This document shows positions 16,401 through 25,959 of a stretch of 64,000 bases of DNA, piece after piece (positions within the stretch are counted from its first letter, which is position 1; each line of letters opens with the position of its first letter). Location of the stretch: the NCBI RefSeq assembly GCF_030815145.1, contig NZ_JAUSWJ010000001.1:1798001-1862000 (forward strand), in the 5' to 3' direction. The translations under genes and the position numbers were made by a program. The notes below the pieces were generated by a model, which saw only the letters and a program-made list of their open reading frames with translations, searched no databases and had not been told where the DNA came from. Origin of the DNA: Kaistia geumhonensis. GTDB lineage: Bacteria; Pseudomonadota; Alphaproteobacteria; Rhizobiales; Kaistiaceae.

Positions 16401-17690
16401 ATGGACAAGATTCGCATCGTCGGCGGCGCGCGCCTCAACGGCACGATCCCGATTTCCGGCGCCAAGAACGCCGCCCTGCCGCTGATGATCGCGAGCCTTC
16501 TCACCGACGAGACGCTGACGCTGGCCAATCTGCCGCGCCTCGCCGATGTCGCGCTCCTGAAGCGCATTCTCGGCAATCACGGCGTCGACATGACGATCTC
16601 GGGCAAGCGGATCGGCGATCCGGAGCTTTCCTCCGAGACGGCGCATTTCACGGCGCGCACCATCGTCGACACGACGGCGCCCTATGATCTCGTCTCCAAG
16701 ATGCGCGCCAGCTTCTGGGTGATCGGGCCGCTGCTCGCCCGCGAGGGCTTCGCCAAGGTGTCGCTGCCGGGCGGCTGCGCCATCGGCACGCGCCCGGTCG
16801 ATCTCTTCCTGGAGGCGCTCACCGCGCTCGGCGCCTCGATCGAGATCGATGCCGGCTATGTCATCGCCCGCGCCCCCGAGGGGCTGAAGGGCGGCCGCGT
16901 CGTGTTCCCGAAGGTCACGGTCGGCGCGACGCATGTCACCATGATGGCGGCGACGCTCGCGGACGGCGAGACTACAATCGAGAACGCCGCGCGCGAGCCG
17001 GAGATCGTCGATCTCGCCGACTGCCTCATCAAGATGGGCGCGAAGATCAGCGGCGCCGGCACCTCGACCATCCGCATCGAGGGCGTCAGCCGCCTGCATG
17101 GCGCGCGCCATTCAGTGATGCCGGACCGCATCGAGGCCGGCACCTATGCCATGGCCGTCGCGATGACGGGCGGCGACGTGCTGCTCGAGGGCGCACGCGG
17201 CGATACGCTGGAGCGGCCGCTGGAGATCCTCTCCGAGGTCGGCGCCGAGATCACGGTCACCAATTCCGGCGTCCGCGTCTATCGCAACGGCGCGGATCTG
17301 CGCCCCGTCGACGTGGTCACCGAGCCGTTCCCCGGCTTCCCGACCGATCTGCAGGCGCAGCTGATGGCGCTCGTCTGCCGCGCGCATGGCACCTCGCATA
17401 TCCGCGAGACGATCTTCGAGAACCGCTTCATGCATGTGCAGGAGCTCGCCCGCTTCGGCGCCGAGATCCATCTCGACGGGCAGAACGCGACCATCGTCGG
17501 CGTTCCTGTGCTGAAGGGCGCACCGGTGATGGCGACCGACCTGCGCGCGTCGGTCTCGCTGGTCATCGCGGGCCTCGCCGCCGAGGGCGAGACGATGGTC
17601 AACCGCGTCTATCATCTCGATCGTGGCTTCGAGCGGCTCGAGGACAAGCTTTCGCGCTGCGGCGCGACCATCGAACGCATCAGCGGCTGA
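16401..17690 (+). CDS. murA: UDP-N-acetylglucosamine 1-carboxyvinyltransferase
   Basis: 429 residues, full length for MurA. It catalyses the first committed step of peptidoglycan synthesis, transfer of enolpyruvate from PEP to UDP-GlcNAc, in the cytoplasm. Lys22-Asn23 of [10 protein letters not shown] and Cys126 in the loop [14 protein letters not shown] are the known substrate and catalytic residues. Cys (not Asp) at the loop predicts fosfomycin sensitivity of the enzyme. It opens the conserved murA, DUF2948, hisD run; 110 bp separate it from the next gene. Confidence 0.97.
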   Translation: MDKIRIVGGARLNGTIPISGAKNAALPLMIASLLTDETLTLANLPRLADVALLKRILGNHGVDMTISGKRIGDPELSSETAHFTARTIVDTTAPYDLVSKMRASFWVIGPLLAREGFAKVSLPGGCAIGTRPVDLFLEALTALGASIEIDAGYVIARAPEGLKGGRVVFPKVTVGATHVTMMAATLADGETTIENAAREPEIVDLADCLIKMGAKISGAGTSTIRIEGVSRLHGARHSVMPDRIEAGTYAMAVAMTGGDVLLEGARGDTLERPLEILSEVGAEITVTNSGVRVYRNGADLRPVDVVTEPFPGFPTDLQAQLMALVCRAHGTSHIRETIFENRFMHVQELARFGAEIHLDGQNATIVGVPVLKGAPVMATDLRASVSLVIAGLAAEGETMVNRVYHLDRGFERLEDKLSRCGATIERISG

Positions 17691-17801
17691 GTCTTCGCGC
17701 CCTCTTCTTGCGCAATTGCACGGCGCATCCCACCTTGGCGTCAGGTTAGCAGGCCCGGATGACCGGGTTTGACTTGCAGTCACAATCTGGGGTGCGTCAC
17801 G

Positions 17802-18266
17802 ATGGATCGGCTGAAGCTCGTTGCCTTCGACGAGGATGATCTCGCGGTCGTCTCGGCACATGTGCAGGACGCGGTGCTGAAGGTCGGCGACATGACCTTC
17901 CTGCCGCGCGAGCGGCGCTTCGCGGCGGTGATCAACCGCTTCGTCTGGGAAAAACCCGCCGAGGGCACGCTGAAGAAGAGTTGGGAGCGGCGGCGCGCCG
18001 GCTTCCATTTCGACAATGTGCGCGGCGTGCGCTCCTCGGGCATCGATCGCTCCAATCCCGATGCCGTGCTTGATCTTCTGGCCATCGCCTTCGATCCGGC
18101 CGAGGCGCCCGGCGGCACGGTGACGCTGATTTTCGCCGGCGGCGGCGCGATCGCGCTCGATGTCGAATGCATCGAGGCGGCGATCAGCGATTTCGGCCCG
18201 GCCTGGGCCACTGCCTGCTGCCCCAAGCACGATATCGACGCGGCGCCCGAGACGATGAAGGCCTGA
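17802..18266 (+). CDS. DUF2948 family protein
   Basis: 154-residue cytoplasmic protein of unknown function, conserved between murA and hisD in Rhizobiales. It begins MDRLKLVAFDEDDLAVVSAHVQDAVLKVGDM and contains the family stretch RRFAAVINRFVWE. I use the ATG at 17802 and not an in-frame ATG 11 codons earlier, since the family starts at MDxLKL. No catalytic motif is apparent. Confidence 0.85.
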   Translation: MDRLKLVAFDEDDLAVVSAHVQDAVLKVGDMTFLPRERRFAAVINRFVWEKPAEGTLKKSWERRRAGFHFDNVRGVRSSGIDRSNPDAVLDLLAIAFDPAEAPGGTVTLIFAGGGAIALDVECIEAAISDFGPAWATACCPKHDIDAAPETMKA

Positions 18267-18371
18267 GCGCGGGCGTGACCGACTGCCTCCTCCTTGACCT
18301 TTCCCGCAGGAGGCAGAGGCGCTAGACACTCCCGCGTCGCGGCCGCGTGCCGTGCCAGCAGGAGCAGTGCC

Positions 18372-19664
18372 TTGGCCATTCGCCTTCACCAGTCCGACGC
18401 CGATTTCGAAGCGCGCTTCGCCGCGCTTCTCGCCGCCAAGCGCGAGGTGTCCGAGGATGTCGACAGCACGGTGCGCACCATCCTCGCCGATGTGCGCGCC
18501 CGCGGCGACCAGGCGGTCATCGACTACACCGCCCGCTTCGACCGCCTGCCGCTGACGCCCGAGACGCTCGCCGTCGGCGAGGCCGAGTTTGCGGCCGCCG
18601 AGCTCGCCGTCGAGGACAAGACCCGCGCCGCGCTGACGCTGGCACGCGACCGCATCCGCGCCCATCACGAGCGCCAGAAGCCACAGGACGACCGCTATAC
18701 CGATGCGCTCGGCGTCGAGCTCGGCTCGCGCTGGACGGCGATCGAGGCGGTCGGTCTCTATGTGCCGGGCGGCACCGCGTCCTATCCGAGTTCCGTGCTG
18801 ATGAACGCCGTGCCGGCCAAGGTCGCGGGCGTCGACCGCGTCGTCATGGTCGTCCCGACGCCGGACGGCGTCGTCAATCCGCTCGTCCTCGTCGCGGCGA
18901 AGCTCGCCGGCGTCGACGAGCTCTACCGGATCGGCGGGGCGCAGGCGATCGGCGCGCTGGCCTATGGCACGGCCACCATCCCCCCCGTCTACAAGATCGT
19001 GGGCCCCGGCAACGCCTATGTCGCCGCGGCGAAGCGGCAGGTGTTCGGCACGGTCGGCATCGACATGATGGCGGGCCCCTCCGAGGTGCTGATCCTCGCC
19101 GACGGCGCGAACGACCCCGACTGGCTGGCGGCGGACCTGCTGGCGCAGGCCGAGCACGACACGGCCGCGCAGGCCATGATCATGACCGACGACGCGGCGC
19201 TCGCCGATGCCGTCGAGGCGGCCGTCGAGCGGCAGCTGAAGACGCTGCCGCGCGGCGAGACGGCCGCGGCGAGCTGGCGCGACTTCGGCGCGGTGATCGT
19301 GGTGGACGACCTCGAGGCCGCGCTGCCGCTCGCCAACCGCATCGCGCCGGAGCATCTCGAAATCGCCGTCGCCGATCCCGAGCCGCTGCTCGCCGGTGTT
19401 CGCAATGCCGGCGCCATCTTCATCGGCCGCTCGACGCCGGAGGTGATCGGCGACTATGTCGGCGGCTCCAACCACGTGCTGCCGACGGCGCGCTCGGCCC
19501 GGTTCTCGTCGGGCCTGTCGGTGCTCGACTTCATGAAGCGGACCTCGATCCTGCGCACCGGCCCGGAGCAGCTCCGCGCGCTCGGTCCGGCGGCGATCAC
19601 GCTTGCGGAGGCCGAGGGGCTCGGCGCCCATGCCCGCTCGGTGGCGATCCGGCTCAATCTGTAG
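18372..19664 (+). CDS. hisD: Histidinol dehydrogenase
   Basis: 430-residue zinc enzyme that performs the last two oxidations of histidine synthesis, L-histidinol to L-histidine with NAD+. It carries [15 protein letters not shown], the signature [14 protein letters not shown], the Gln/His zinc ligands in LLAQAEHD and the catalytic Glu-His in APEHLEI. The family start MAIRLHQ corresponds here to a TTG at 18372. It is preceded by AGGAG with a 7-base gap, so a TTG start is chosen over the longer ATG frame. Confidence 0.95.
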   Translation: MAIRLHQSDADFEARFAALLAAKREVSEDVDSTVRTILADVRARGDQAVIDYTARFDRLPLTPETLAVGEAEFAAAELAVEDKTRAALTLARDRIRAHHERQKPQDDRYTDALGVELGSRWTAIEAVGLYVPGGTASYPSSVLMNAVPAKVAGVDRVVMVVPTPDGVVNPLVLVAAKLAGVDELYRIGGAQAIGALAYGTATIPPVYKIVGPGNAYVAAAKRQVFGTVGIDMMAGPSEVLILADGANDPDWLAADLLAQAEHDTAAQAMIMTDDAALADAVEAAVERQLKTLPRGETAAASWRDFGAVIVVDDLEAALPLANRIAPEHLEIAVADPEPLLAGVRNAGAIFIGRSTPEVIGDYVGGSNHVLPTARSARFSSGLSVLDFMKRTSILRTGPEQLRALGPAAITLAEAEGLGAHARSVAIRLNL

Positions 19665-19714
19665 CAGGATCGGCGAGCGGCGCCGGAGAGGCGCGTCCGA
19701 GGGAGCGTCCGGCG

Positions 19715-20203
19715 ATGGCGGAGGACAACGGAGGCGAAGCGGGACGGCTCGTCGCGGTCGAGCTCGACCCGGGCTCCATCGGGCGCTCGACGGCCGATGT
19801 CGAGCATGAGCGGCGCATCGCGATCTACGATCTCGTGGAGGACAACCGCTTCGTCCTGCCCGGCCATGCGGCGGGCGAGTATCGCCTGCATCTCGCCGTG
19901 CGTGACAACCGCCTCGTTTTTGACATCCGCGATGCCGAAGACCGGCCGCTCGTGCTGCACCTCCTGTCGCTGACGCCGCTCCGCCGCATCGTGCGCGACT
20001 ATTTCACGATCTGCGACAGCTACTACGCCGCCATCCGGACCGCGACGCCGAGCCAGATCGAGACGATCGACATGGGCCGGCGCGGCGTCCACGACGAGGG
20101 CTCGAAACTCCTGATGGAGCGGCTCGCCGGCAAGATCATGGTCGATTTCGAGACCGCGCGCCGCCTGTTCACGCTCGTCTGCGCGCTGCACTGGAAAGGC
20201 TGA
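19715..20203 (+). CDS. UPF0262 family protein
   Basis: 162-residue cytoplasmic protein of unknown function, almost always found after hisD in Rhizobiales. Characteristic stretches are [32 protein letters not shown] and [13 protein letters not shown]. Starts at ATG 19715 with GGGAG upstream. It lies 3 bp before the phosphatase gene and is presumably co-transcribed with it. Confidence 0.88.
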   Translation: MAEDNGGEAGRLVAVELDPGSIGRSTADVEHERRIAIYDLVEDNRFVLPGHAAGEYRLHLAVRDNRLVFDIRDAEDRPLVLHLLSLTPLRRIVRDYFTICDSYYAAIRTATPSQIETIDMGRRGVHDEGSKLLMERLAGKIMVDFETARRLFTLVCALHWKG

Positions 20204-20206
20204 GGC

Positions 20207-20686
20207 TTGGACGCCGCACCGCCGCCGAGCCCCGACCCCGGCACGGCGGCGCGCCCGCCGCGGTCCGTGCTCTTCATGTGCGGCATGAACAGCGTCCGCT
20301 CGCCGATGGGCGCCGCTTTGATGCGGCGGCTTTTCCCGCGCGGGCTCTATGTCGCCTCGGCGGGCGTGCGCAAGGGTGAGGCCGACCCCTTCACCACCGC
20401 GGTCATGGACGAGCAGGGTATCGATCTCACGCGCCACCGGCCGCAGACGATCGAGGACCTCGAGGACACGAATTTCGACGTCGTGATCACGCTGTCGCCG
20501 GAGGCGCATCACCGGGCGCTGGAACTGACGCGCAGCATGGCGGTCAGCGTCGAATACTGGCCGACCCCCGACCCGACGCTCGTCAGCGGCAGCCGCGAGC
20601 AGATCCTCGAAGCCTATCGCGCGGTGCGCGACCAGCTTGCCGAGCGGATCAAGGCGCGCTTCGGCTGGACGCCGACGGGCAACTGA
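20207..20686 (+). CDS. Low-molecular-weight phosphotyrosine phosphatase family protein
   Basis: 159-residue protein with the CX5R phosphatase loop (C25-GMNSV-R31-S) near the N-terminus and a late acid in PTPDPT, as expected for the LMW-PTP/arsenate-reductase fold. It would dephosphorylate phosphotyrosine or reduce arsenate; the conserved murA-hisD context does not say which. The start is a TTG at 20207 with GGAAAGG 7 bases upstream. The first ~18 residues are Pro/Ala-rich and probably disordered. Confidence 0.85.
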   Translation: MDAAPPPSPDPGTAARPPRSVLFMCGMNSVRSPMGAALMRRLFPRGLYVASAGVRKGEADPFTTAVMDEQGIDLTRHRPQTIEDLEDTNFDVVITLSPEAHHRALELTRSMAVSVEYWPTPDPTLVSGSREQILEAYRAVRDQLAERIKARFGWTPTGN

Positions 20687-20710
20687 GCGCTTCGCAAGCG
20701 GCGCCGACTT

Positions 20711-20988
20711 CTCTGGAGCCTTTCCTGGCTTCCTGGGATCGCTCTGTTTCTCCACTGGCGCGCGCGATCCGCAAGGAGGGTGCCGCAGCCCGATGCCTTT
20801 GCATCGGGCAAGGCAGCCGGCACAGCGGGCGCCCGCCAGCGGAAAACCCGAAGGGCCGTCCTGACCCGGGCCAAATTCTTCGGTCTTCGTCTCGGCCGTA
20901 CCCCGGCTACGGCCGTCGCCAAAGCCCTCGACCTTGGCCCGGATCAGGACGGCAGAGCGCTTCCAGCAAGCCAGGAAAGGCTCTAGAG
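20711..20988. repeat. Three-armed palindromic element (278 bp) in the usual infA position
   Basis: Outer arms 20711-20745 and 20954-20988 are inverted repeats matching at 31 of 35 positions. Inside are two further hairpins. The left one pairs about 20746-20765 with 20829-20847 (16 of 20) around a perfect 8-bp stem CCCGATGC/GCATCGGG at 20789-20808. The right one pairs 20855-20874 with 20934-20953 (19 of 20) around a perfect 8-bp stem CGGCCGTA/TACGGCCG at 20893-20915. The whole folds as a T or cloverleaf. It fills the 314-bp gap between the phosphatase gene and maf; no gene is seen there. It could be a MITE-like element, a structured RNA or a replication-arrest type palindrome. Confidence 0.85.
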
Positions 20989-21000
20989 ACTGTCGGGACC

Positions 21001-21669
21001 ATGTCCGGAACGACCATGACAGTGACGCCCAACGCCTCGAAGCCCAAGGCCCCGACGCCGAAGCTTCTGCTCGCCTCCGCCAGCCCGCGCCGGCTTCAGC
21101 TCCTCGCGCAGGCCGGCATCGAGCCGGACGGGCTGCTGCCGGCCTCGCTCGACGAGACGCCCCTCAAGAACGAACTGCCGCGCAGCCTCGCCAAGCGCCT
21201 CGCGCGGGCAAAGGCCGAGGCGGCTCTGGCGGTCGCGGCGAAGGACCCATCGATGGCCGGCGCCTATCTCCTTGCCGCCGACACGGTGGTCGCGGTCGGC
21301 CGCCGCATCCTGCCCAAGGCCGAGTTCGAGGACGAGGCGGCGGACTGCCTGCTGCTCCTCTCGGGCCGCTCGCACCATGTCTATACGGCGATCGCGCTCG
21401 CGACGCCGAAGGGCACGATCCGCGTGCGGCTGGTCGAGACCAAGGTCCGCTTCAAGCGTCTTTCGCGGGCCGAGGCGGATGCCTATCTGAAGTCGGGGGA
21501 GTGGCGCGGCAAGGCGGGCGGCTATGCCATCCAGGGCCTCGCCGGCGGCTTCGTGGTGAAGCTGGTCGGTTCCTATACGGGCGTGGTCGGCCTGCCGCTC
21601 TTCGAAACCATGACGATGCTCGAGGGAGAGGGGTTCCCGACGCGCAAGGGCTGGATCGATCCGGCCTGA
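21001..21669 (+). CDS. maf: Maf family nucleoside triphosphate pyrophosphatase
   Basis: 222-residue Maf/YhdE-type house-cleaning enzyme that hydrolyses non-canonical or pyrimidine NTPs to NMPs. It carries the signature [14 protein letters not shown] near residue 22, LLAADTVV and [12 protein letters not shown]. The N-terminus has ~20 extra residues if the ATG at 21001 is used; an ATG at 21016 is also possible. It starts 12 bp after the palindromic element, so any promoter must lie within or before that element. Confidence 0.92.
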   Translation: MSGTTMTVTPNASKPKAPTPKLLLASASPRRLQLLAQAGIEPDGLLPASLDETPLKNELPRSLAKRLARAKAEAALAVAAKDPSMAGAYLLAADTVVAVGRRILPKAEFEDEAADCLLLLSGRSHHVYTAIALATPKGTIRVRLVETKVRFKRLSRAEADAYLKSGEWRGKAGGYAIQGLAGGFVVKLVGSYTGVVGLPLFETMTMLEGEGFPTRKGWIDPA

Positions 21670-21695
21670 GACGCGACGTTCCCGCTGAAAGCCAT

Positions 21696-21944
21696 ATGAC
21701 CGACGAGACCAAGCCGGCGCGCGCCGCCGAAATCCTCCCGCTCCGGGCCAAGCGCCCCTGTCCGATCTGCGGTCGCGATTCGCAGCGCGACGCCTATCCG
21801 TTCTGCTCGAAGCGCTGCAAGGATGTCGACCTGCACCGCTGGCTGAGCAATTCCTATGCGATCCCCGCCGTGGAGACGGAGGAGAGCGCCTTGGCCTCCG
21901 ACGACGATTCGCCGGCTGACCAGGGCGGCCGCTACGAGAGCTGA
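21696..21944 (+). CDS. yacG: DNA gyrase inhibitor YacG (zinc-binding DUF329)
   Basis: 82-residue protein with the four zinc-ligand cysteines in CPICG and FCSKRCKD (residues ~22-45), followed by [11 protein letters not shown], as in YacG. E. coli YacG binds GyrB and inhibits gyrase. The C-terminal tail is acidic and Ser-rich. Lies 26 bp downstream of maf, in the expected order before tRNA-Phe. Confidence 0.9.
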   Translation: MTDETKPARAAEILPLRAKRPCPICGRDSQRDAYPFCSKRCKDVDLHRWLSNSYAIPAVETEESALASDDDSPADQGGRYES

Positions 21945-22043
21945 CGCCGCGCCATCCACAGGCCGCTTTCGCCCTCTGGACAGCCCCCGCCGCCTCCCCT
22001 ATAAGGCCGCTGTTCCCGCGGCGCCAAGGCGCTTCGCGCGTGG

Positions 22044-22119
22044 GCCTGGGTAGCTCAGTTGGTAGAGCAGCGGATTGAAAATCCGCGTGTCGGTGGTTCG
22101 ATTCCGCCCCCAGGCACCA
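22044..22119 (+). tRNA. tRNA-Phe (anticodon GAA)
   Basis: 76-nt cloverleaf. Acceptor GCCTGGG pairs with CCCAGGC, D-arm AGCTCAGTTGGTAGAGC, anticodon loop TTGAAAA (GAA) on stem GCGGA/TCCGC, T-arm GGTTCGATTCC, encoded 3' CCA. It closes the conserved murA-yacG run. Confidence 0.96.
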
Positions 22120-22202
22120 CCTATCTCCTCCCGATCCGACGAAAATCAGGCCAGGCTAGCCTCGTGTTCACAGACGCTGGGCGTTGAGCCGTTGTTGCGG
22201 TC

Positions 22203-22358
22203 TCAGCAGGCGTCGATGTCGCGCTTGAAGCCCTTGCCGCAGACATTCGGCTGGTTGTTCATCGTCTGGTAGATGCGCGAGTTCGGGTTGGCGGTGGTGC
22301 AGGCGGCGAGTGTCGGCATCGCGAATGCGAGGGCGCCGAGGAGAAGGACGATCCGCAT
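22203..22358 (-). CDS. Small putative lipoprotein
   Basis: 51-residue protein with a clear type II signal peptide: MRIVLLLGALAFAMPTLAAC, where LAAC is a lipobox. The mature peptide is only ~32 residues and has two more Cys (NVCGKGFKRDIDAC). The ATG at 22358 has GGAGG upstream at good spacing. It resembles the short DUF-less lipoproteins often found in Rhizobiales genomes; function unknown. Confidence 0.65.
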   Translation of the reverse strand: MRIVLLLGALAFAMPTLAACTTANPNSRIYQTMNNQPNVCGKGFKRDIDAC

Positions 22359-22922
22359 GATGGCCTCCGGGTGATGCGGGCGGCGGGGCGATCGCGTCCG
22401 CCTGATCCCGCAACGCGCCAGCCCGTTCTCCGATCCGTGCAGCCTCTGGCGGCGCGCCGATCCGGGGTTCGGCCTGCAGTCGCGGCGGAGCACTCCGCCA
22501 GCGCAACCAGCGAAAGCAGGATCGCGGAGGGGGCGATGCCGGCCGTGACGACGCCGGCGGGCGTCCAGCGCGCCGTCCCCTGCGGTGGGACGGGTCTTAC
22601 CGATCCTCAGGTCCCAGCTCGCCTGCATCTCGTCCGGACGGGAAGGAGGCATCGGCGCTTCCCCGCCTCGCTGGTCCGTGATCGCTGATCCCTCCCTCGA
22701 TCTCGACAAATCCTGACTGAGCCCTGTCCCCGGCGCGAGTGGATCGCCGCACGGGTCCGGACCGCGCCGGATGGTGCCCGCCGGATGCGCTCGCACATGC
22801 CCGGCGATGCGACCTCGCCCTGATCGTCAGTCATCCGTCTCTCAAGCGCCCACCATCGCCGGTGCACGGCGCGCCGCGGCGGGAGAGAGCCTCCCTGCTC
22901 GCTTCGGACACATGACAAGAGA
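22359..22922. other. Long spacer with no supported gene
   Basis: About 560 bp between the small lipoprotein start and the FNR/FixK-type box. Open frames exist on both strands but have Arg/Pro-rich composition typical of GC-rich shadows and no good ribosome site. I see no repeat or RNA gene. Promoters for the two divergent genes must be within or next to it. Confidence 0.5.
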
Positions 22923-22961
22923 TTGATCATGATCAACCCCACATTGCAGTTGCTGTATATT
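22923..22961 (+). promoter_or_regulatory. FNR/FixK-type box and -10 element upstream of the EAL gene
   Basis: TTGATCATGATCAA (22923-22936) is a perfect match to the FNR/FixK consensus TTGAT-N4-ATCAA. A -10-like TATATT follows at 22956-22961. The resulting start near 22968-22971 puts the box centre 38-41 bases upstream, the class II activator position. No -35 hexamer is needed in that layout. The downstream gene starts at 23079, giving a ~110-nt leader. Confidence 0.65.
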
Positions 22962-23078
22962 TCCCTTGCGAGTTCGCGACAGATGTTCGATCGATGGGTC
23001 AAACCTTGCGTGAGATCAAACACGCCTGCGGCTAACCTGCTTGCTTGAGATTTCCTGGCGCGCTCTCAGGAGGAGCAG

Positions 23079-25364
23079 TTGGACGAAGTCCACTTTCATC
23101 TCGTGTTCGATGGGCTGCTCCGCAGCGCAGCGATCTTCGCCGCGCTGATTATCTTTCTAGCTTATATCATCGCCCGGCTCGGTTCACACGACGTTCCCCT
23201 GCAGCGACTTGGGTGTGGTCTTGCCTTCGGGCTGTTCTCGGCTGTCTGCATGGTCTGGCCGATCGGAAGCGAAAACGGCTTCCTGCTCGACGTTCGCGCC
23301 GTGCCGCTGGTGCTGTCGGCGCCTTTCTTCGGGCTTCCGGCCGGGTTGCTCACCCTGGTGATCGCCGCCGGCTCCCGAGTCGCCCTTGGCGGGGCCGGCA
23401 CGGCGCCCGGCGTTGCGGTCATCATCCTCGCCTTCTGCGGCAGCGCCATCGCGGCGCTCTGGCGCGGCTGGGGTCCGTCGGCGGCGTCGGAGCCCCGCAA
23501 GCCAGTCAGCCTCGGCATGGGCGTATTCCTCGCCATCTGGGCAACGGCAAGCATGGCGCTCCCATCGATTGTCAGCAGCCTTGACCAGGCCACCGCCTCA
23601 ATCTCCTTCTTCGCGGCGACGAAGGCTGTCATAGCCGTCATCCCGCTTCTCACTTTCGTCGCCGCGCTCGTCCTCCTCCTCGAAGAGCGCCGGCTTGAGA
23701 TGGAACGATCGATCCGCGAGAGCAACGATCGACTCGCCGGGATCATTGCCAACGTGCCGGGCGTGATCTATCGGCGGGTGTTTGGCGTCGACGGCCTGCC
23801 GCGTTTCCAGCTTGTCGCGGGCCGGGTGGATGAGGTGCTCGGCGTCTCTGCCGACGAGCTCATGAAGGACAGCAACGCCGTCATCACCAGGATCTTGCCG
23901 GATGACGAACCGCGCATCAGGTCGGCGATGGCAATCGCAATTCGGGAGCAGGGACCGTTTGACGAGGAATTCCGCTTTCGGCATCCCGATGGGACCATCC
24001 GCTGGCTACACGCCAAGTCACAGGTGAGGGAAGACCGCGGCGACGGCTCCGCCGACGGCATCTTCATGGACGTGACGCGGCTCCGGAAGGCGGAGGCGGC
24101 GGCGGTCAAGGCCAAGCAGCGCGCCGACTGGATCGCGGATCACGATGCGCTCACCGGTCTCACCGATCGCCTCGCCCTCATCCGCCGCGCGATGCAGGAA
24201 ATGCAGGCCTCGCCGGAAGGGGTCACGCTTGTCCTGCTCGATCTCTCCGGATCGAAGGGCATCAACGAGCGGTTCGGCCATGCGATCGGCGACGCCCGCA
24301 TCCTGATCGCCGCGCGCCGGATCGCCGGCCTGCTGCCGCCGGGCTTCGTCGCGCGCATGGCCGGCGATACATTCGGACTGCTGGTCACCGACGGACGCAG
24401 CGACGACGAGATCGCCAGCTTCGCGCAGCGCGCCCTGATCGTCCTCGGCGGCGCCGCGGAGATCGACGGAGCCGTTGTGCCGCTCGGCGCGCATTGCGGC
24501 TACGCGGTGATCGAAGGGCGGGGCAGTTCGATCGAGACGCTGGTGCGTTCGGCGGAGATCGCGCTCGAGGTCGCCCGCGAGCGCGACGACGGCTCGGCGA
24601 TCCGCTATTCGGCCGCGATCGAGCATGAGCGGACGGAGCGGCAGCGCTTTGTCGACTCGCTGGCGAGCGCGATCGACATCGGCGCATTGACGCTCGTCTG
24701 GCAGCCGATCGTCGCCGCGGCCGATCGGACGATCGTCGGCCGAGAGGCGCTCTGCCGCTGGAACCGCCCCGGCGAGGGACCGGTTTCGCCCGACCGCTTC
24801 GCTGCGGCGGCCGAGCGGAGCGGCCTCTGGCAGCGGCTCGACCAGTATGTGCTGCGCAAGGCCTGCCAGGAAGCGGCGCGGCGGGACGATGGCGGCTGGA
24901 TCTCGGTCAATGTGGCGTCGAGCTGGGTCGGCGAGGGCGATCTCGTCGCGATCGTCGCCGCGGCGCTGGCCGAAAGCCGCCTTCCGGCGGACCGCCTCTG
25001 GCTGGAATTCACGGAGCGGGTGGTCATCGACGAGCCCGATCGCGCCAGCGCGCTGCTCGCCGGGCTGCGCGAACTCGGCGTGCAGGTCGCGATCGACGAC
25101 TTCGGAGCCGTCTATTCGTCCCTCTCCTACCTGCACCGCCTGCCGATCGCCAAGATCAAGCTTGACCGCGGCTTCGTCGAGGATCTGGAAATCGACATGC
25201 GCGCGCGAGCGATCGTCGATGCCGTGCTCGGGCTCTGTGCGCAGCTGTCGATCGACGTCGTCGCCGAGGGCGTCGAGACGGAAGGCCAACTGGCCTGGCT
25301 CAGGGCCCATGGCTGCCGATTCGCACAGGGCTACCTGATCGGCCGCCCCACGCCCGTTCACTAA
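23079..25364 (+). CDS. Membrane PAS-GGDEF-EAL protein, probable c-di-GMP phosphodiesterase
   Basis: 761-residue signalling protein. An N-terminal multi-helix membrane sensor (residues ~1-205) resembles the LytS-type 5TMR domain (LLDVRAVPLVLSAPFFGLPAG). It is followed by a PAS domain (~215-335), a GGDEF domain (~350-500) and an EAL domain (~510-755). The GGDEF active-site motif is degenerate (AGDTF), so cyclase activity is unlikely. The EAL domain looks intact: REAL, NVASS, EFTE, IDDFG, IKLD and VAEGVET are all present, predicting c-di-GMP breakdown to pGpG. The TTG start at 23079 has GGAGGAG just upstream. A perfect FNR/FixK box precedes it, suggesting oxygen-dependent control. Confidence 0.88.
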   Translation: MDEVHFHLVFDGLLRSAAIFAALIIFLAYIIARLGSHDVPLQRLGCGLAFGLFSAVCMVWPIGSENGFLLDVRAVPLVLSAPFFGLPAGLLTLVIAAGSRVALGGAGTAPGVAVIILAFCGSAIAALWRGWGPSAASEPRKPVSLGMGVFLAIWATASMALPSIVSSLDQATASISFFAATKAVIAVIPLLTFVAALVLLLEERRLEMERSIRESNDRLAGIIANVPGVIYRRVFGVDGLPRFQLVAGRVDEVLGVSADELMKDSNAVITRILPDDEPRIRSAMAIAIREQGPFDEEFRFRHPDGTIRWLHAKSQVREDRGDGSADGIFMDVTRLRKAEAAAVKAKQRADWIADHDALTGLTDRLALIRRAMQEMQASPEGVTLVLLDLSGSKGINERFGHAIGDARILIAARRIAGLLPPGFVARMAGDTFGLLVTDGRSDDEIASFAQRALIVLGGAAEIDGAVVPLGAHCGYAVIEGRGSSIETLVRSAEIALEVARERDDGSAIRYSAAIEHERTERQRFVDSLASAIDIGALTLVWQPIVAAADRTIVGREALCRWNRPGEGPVSPDRFAAAAERSGLWQRLDQYVLRKACQEAARRDDGGWISVNVASSWVGEGDLVAIVAAALAESRLPADRLWLEFTERVVIDEPDRASALLAGLRELGVQVAIDDFGAVYSSLSYLHRLPIAKIKLDRGFVEDLEIDMRARAIVDAVLGLCAQLSIDVVAEGVETEGQLAWLRAHGCRFAQGYLIGRPTPVH

Positions 25365-25389
25365 GGCCGCCCCTCCCCTTCGGTCGCTG

Positions 25390-25959
25390 TCAGAGCGCAC
25401 CCTCGTCGGCGAGCGACATCGTCTCCTGCACGACGCCGGAATTCGAGACGAGGCAGCGCCAGGGCGCCTTCTGCGGACCGACGCCGACGGTGACCTCTGA
25501 ATTGGCCTGCGAGAAGATCATCGCGGTGATCGCGACCTGCGTGTTGTTGGTCACCTTGGCGACCGCCTTGAGGCAGGCATTGCGCGCCGCCTTGGGGACG
25601 CTCTGGTCCATGATGGCGCCGTGCGCCGCTTCGGCCGGCGCGGGTCCGCCGCCGGCCGGCGGATAGGCGCGGAATTTCGCGAGCTTGCCCTTCTTGTCGA
25701 AGCGGCACTGGAAGGACGTCACGTTATCGCCCGATGGCGGCGTCTGTCCGGTGACGATGGTCTGGCCCTGATAGGCTTCACCCGGCAGTGTCGTGACGAG
25801 ATTGCGCCCGACCTTGAGACGCGTCGCCGCTTCCTTGGCACAGGCGTCTTCGAGCGAGCCGCCCGACGAAGCGGCGGATGCGACGGTTCCGCAAAGAGCG
25901 GCTGTGGCGGCGGCGACTCCGACAAGAATAGCCGTCACCCGACCTTTGATAGCTCGCAT
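25390..25959 (-). CDS. Secreted protein of unknown function
   Basis: 189-residue protein with a Sec signal peptide (MRAIKGRVTAILVGVAAATAA..., probable cleavage after ASA near residue 29). The mature part has four Cys, in DACAKE, FQCRFD, NACLKAV and PWRCLVSN, that could form two disulphides. It is convergent with the EAL gene, 25 bp away. GGGGGAAA precedes the ATG at 25959. No family assigned; periplasmic location is inferred from the signal and cysteines. Confidence 0.7.
   Translation of the reverse strand: MRAIKGRVTAILVGVAAATAALCGTVASAASSGGSLEDACAKEAATRLKVGRNLVTTLPGEAYQGQTIVTGQTPPSGDNVTSFQCRFDKKGKLAKFRAYPPAGGGPAPAEAAHGAIMDQSVPKAARNACLKAVAKVTNNTQVAITAMIFSQANSEVTVGVGPQKAPWRCLVSNSGVVQETMSLADEGAL

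Noticed and set aside
20207-20686. Dedicated arsenate reductase of an ars operon
   Set aside because: No arsB, acr3 or arsR gene is adjacent; the gene belongs to the conserved murA-hisD-maf run, so only the phosphatase family is called.
20687-21000. A short gene, such as infA, in the gap before maf
   Set aside because: No frame encodes an IF-1-like protein; open frames are shadows crossing the palindromic arms.
22607-23023. 138-residue minus-strand frame overlapping the FNR/FixK box
   Set aside because: Arg/Ser-rich composition without motifs or ribosome site; the region is better explained as a promoter spacer.
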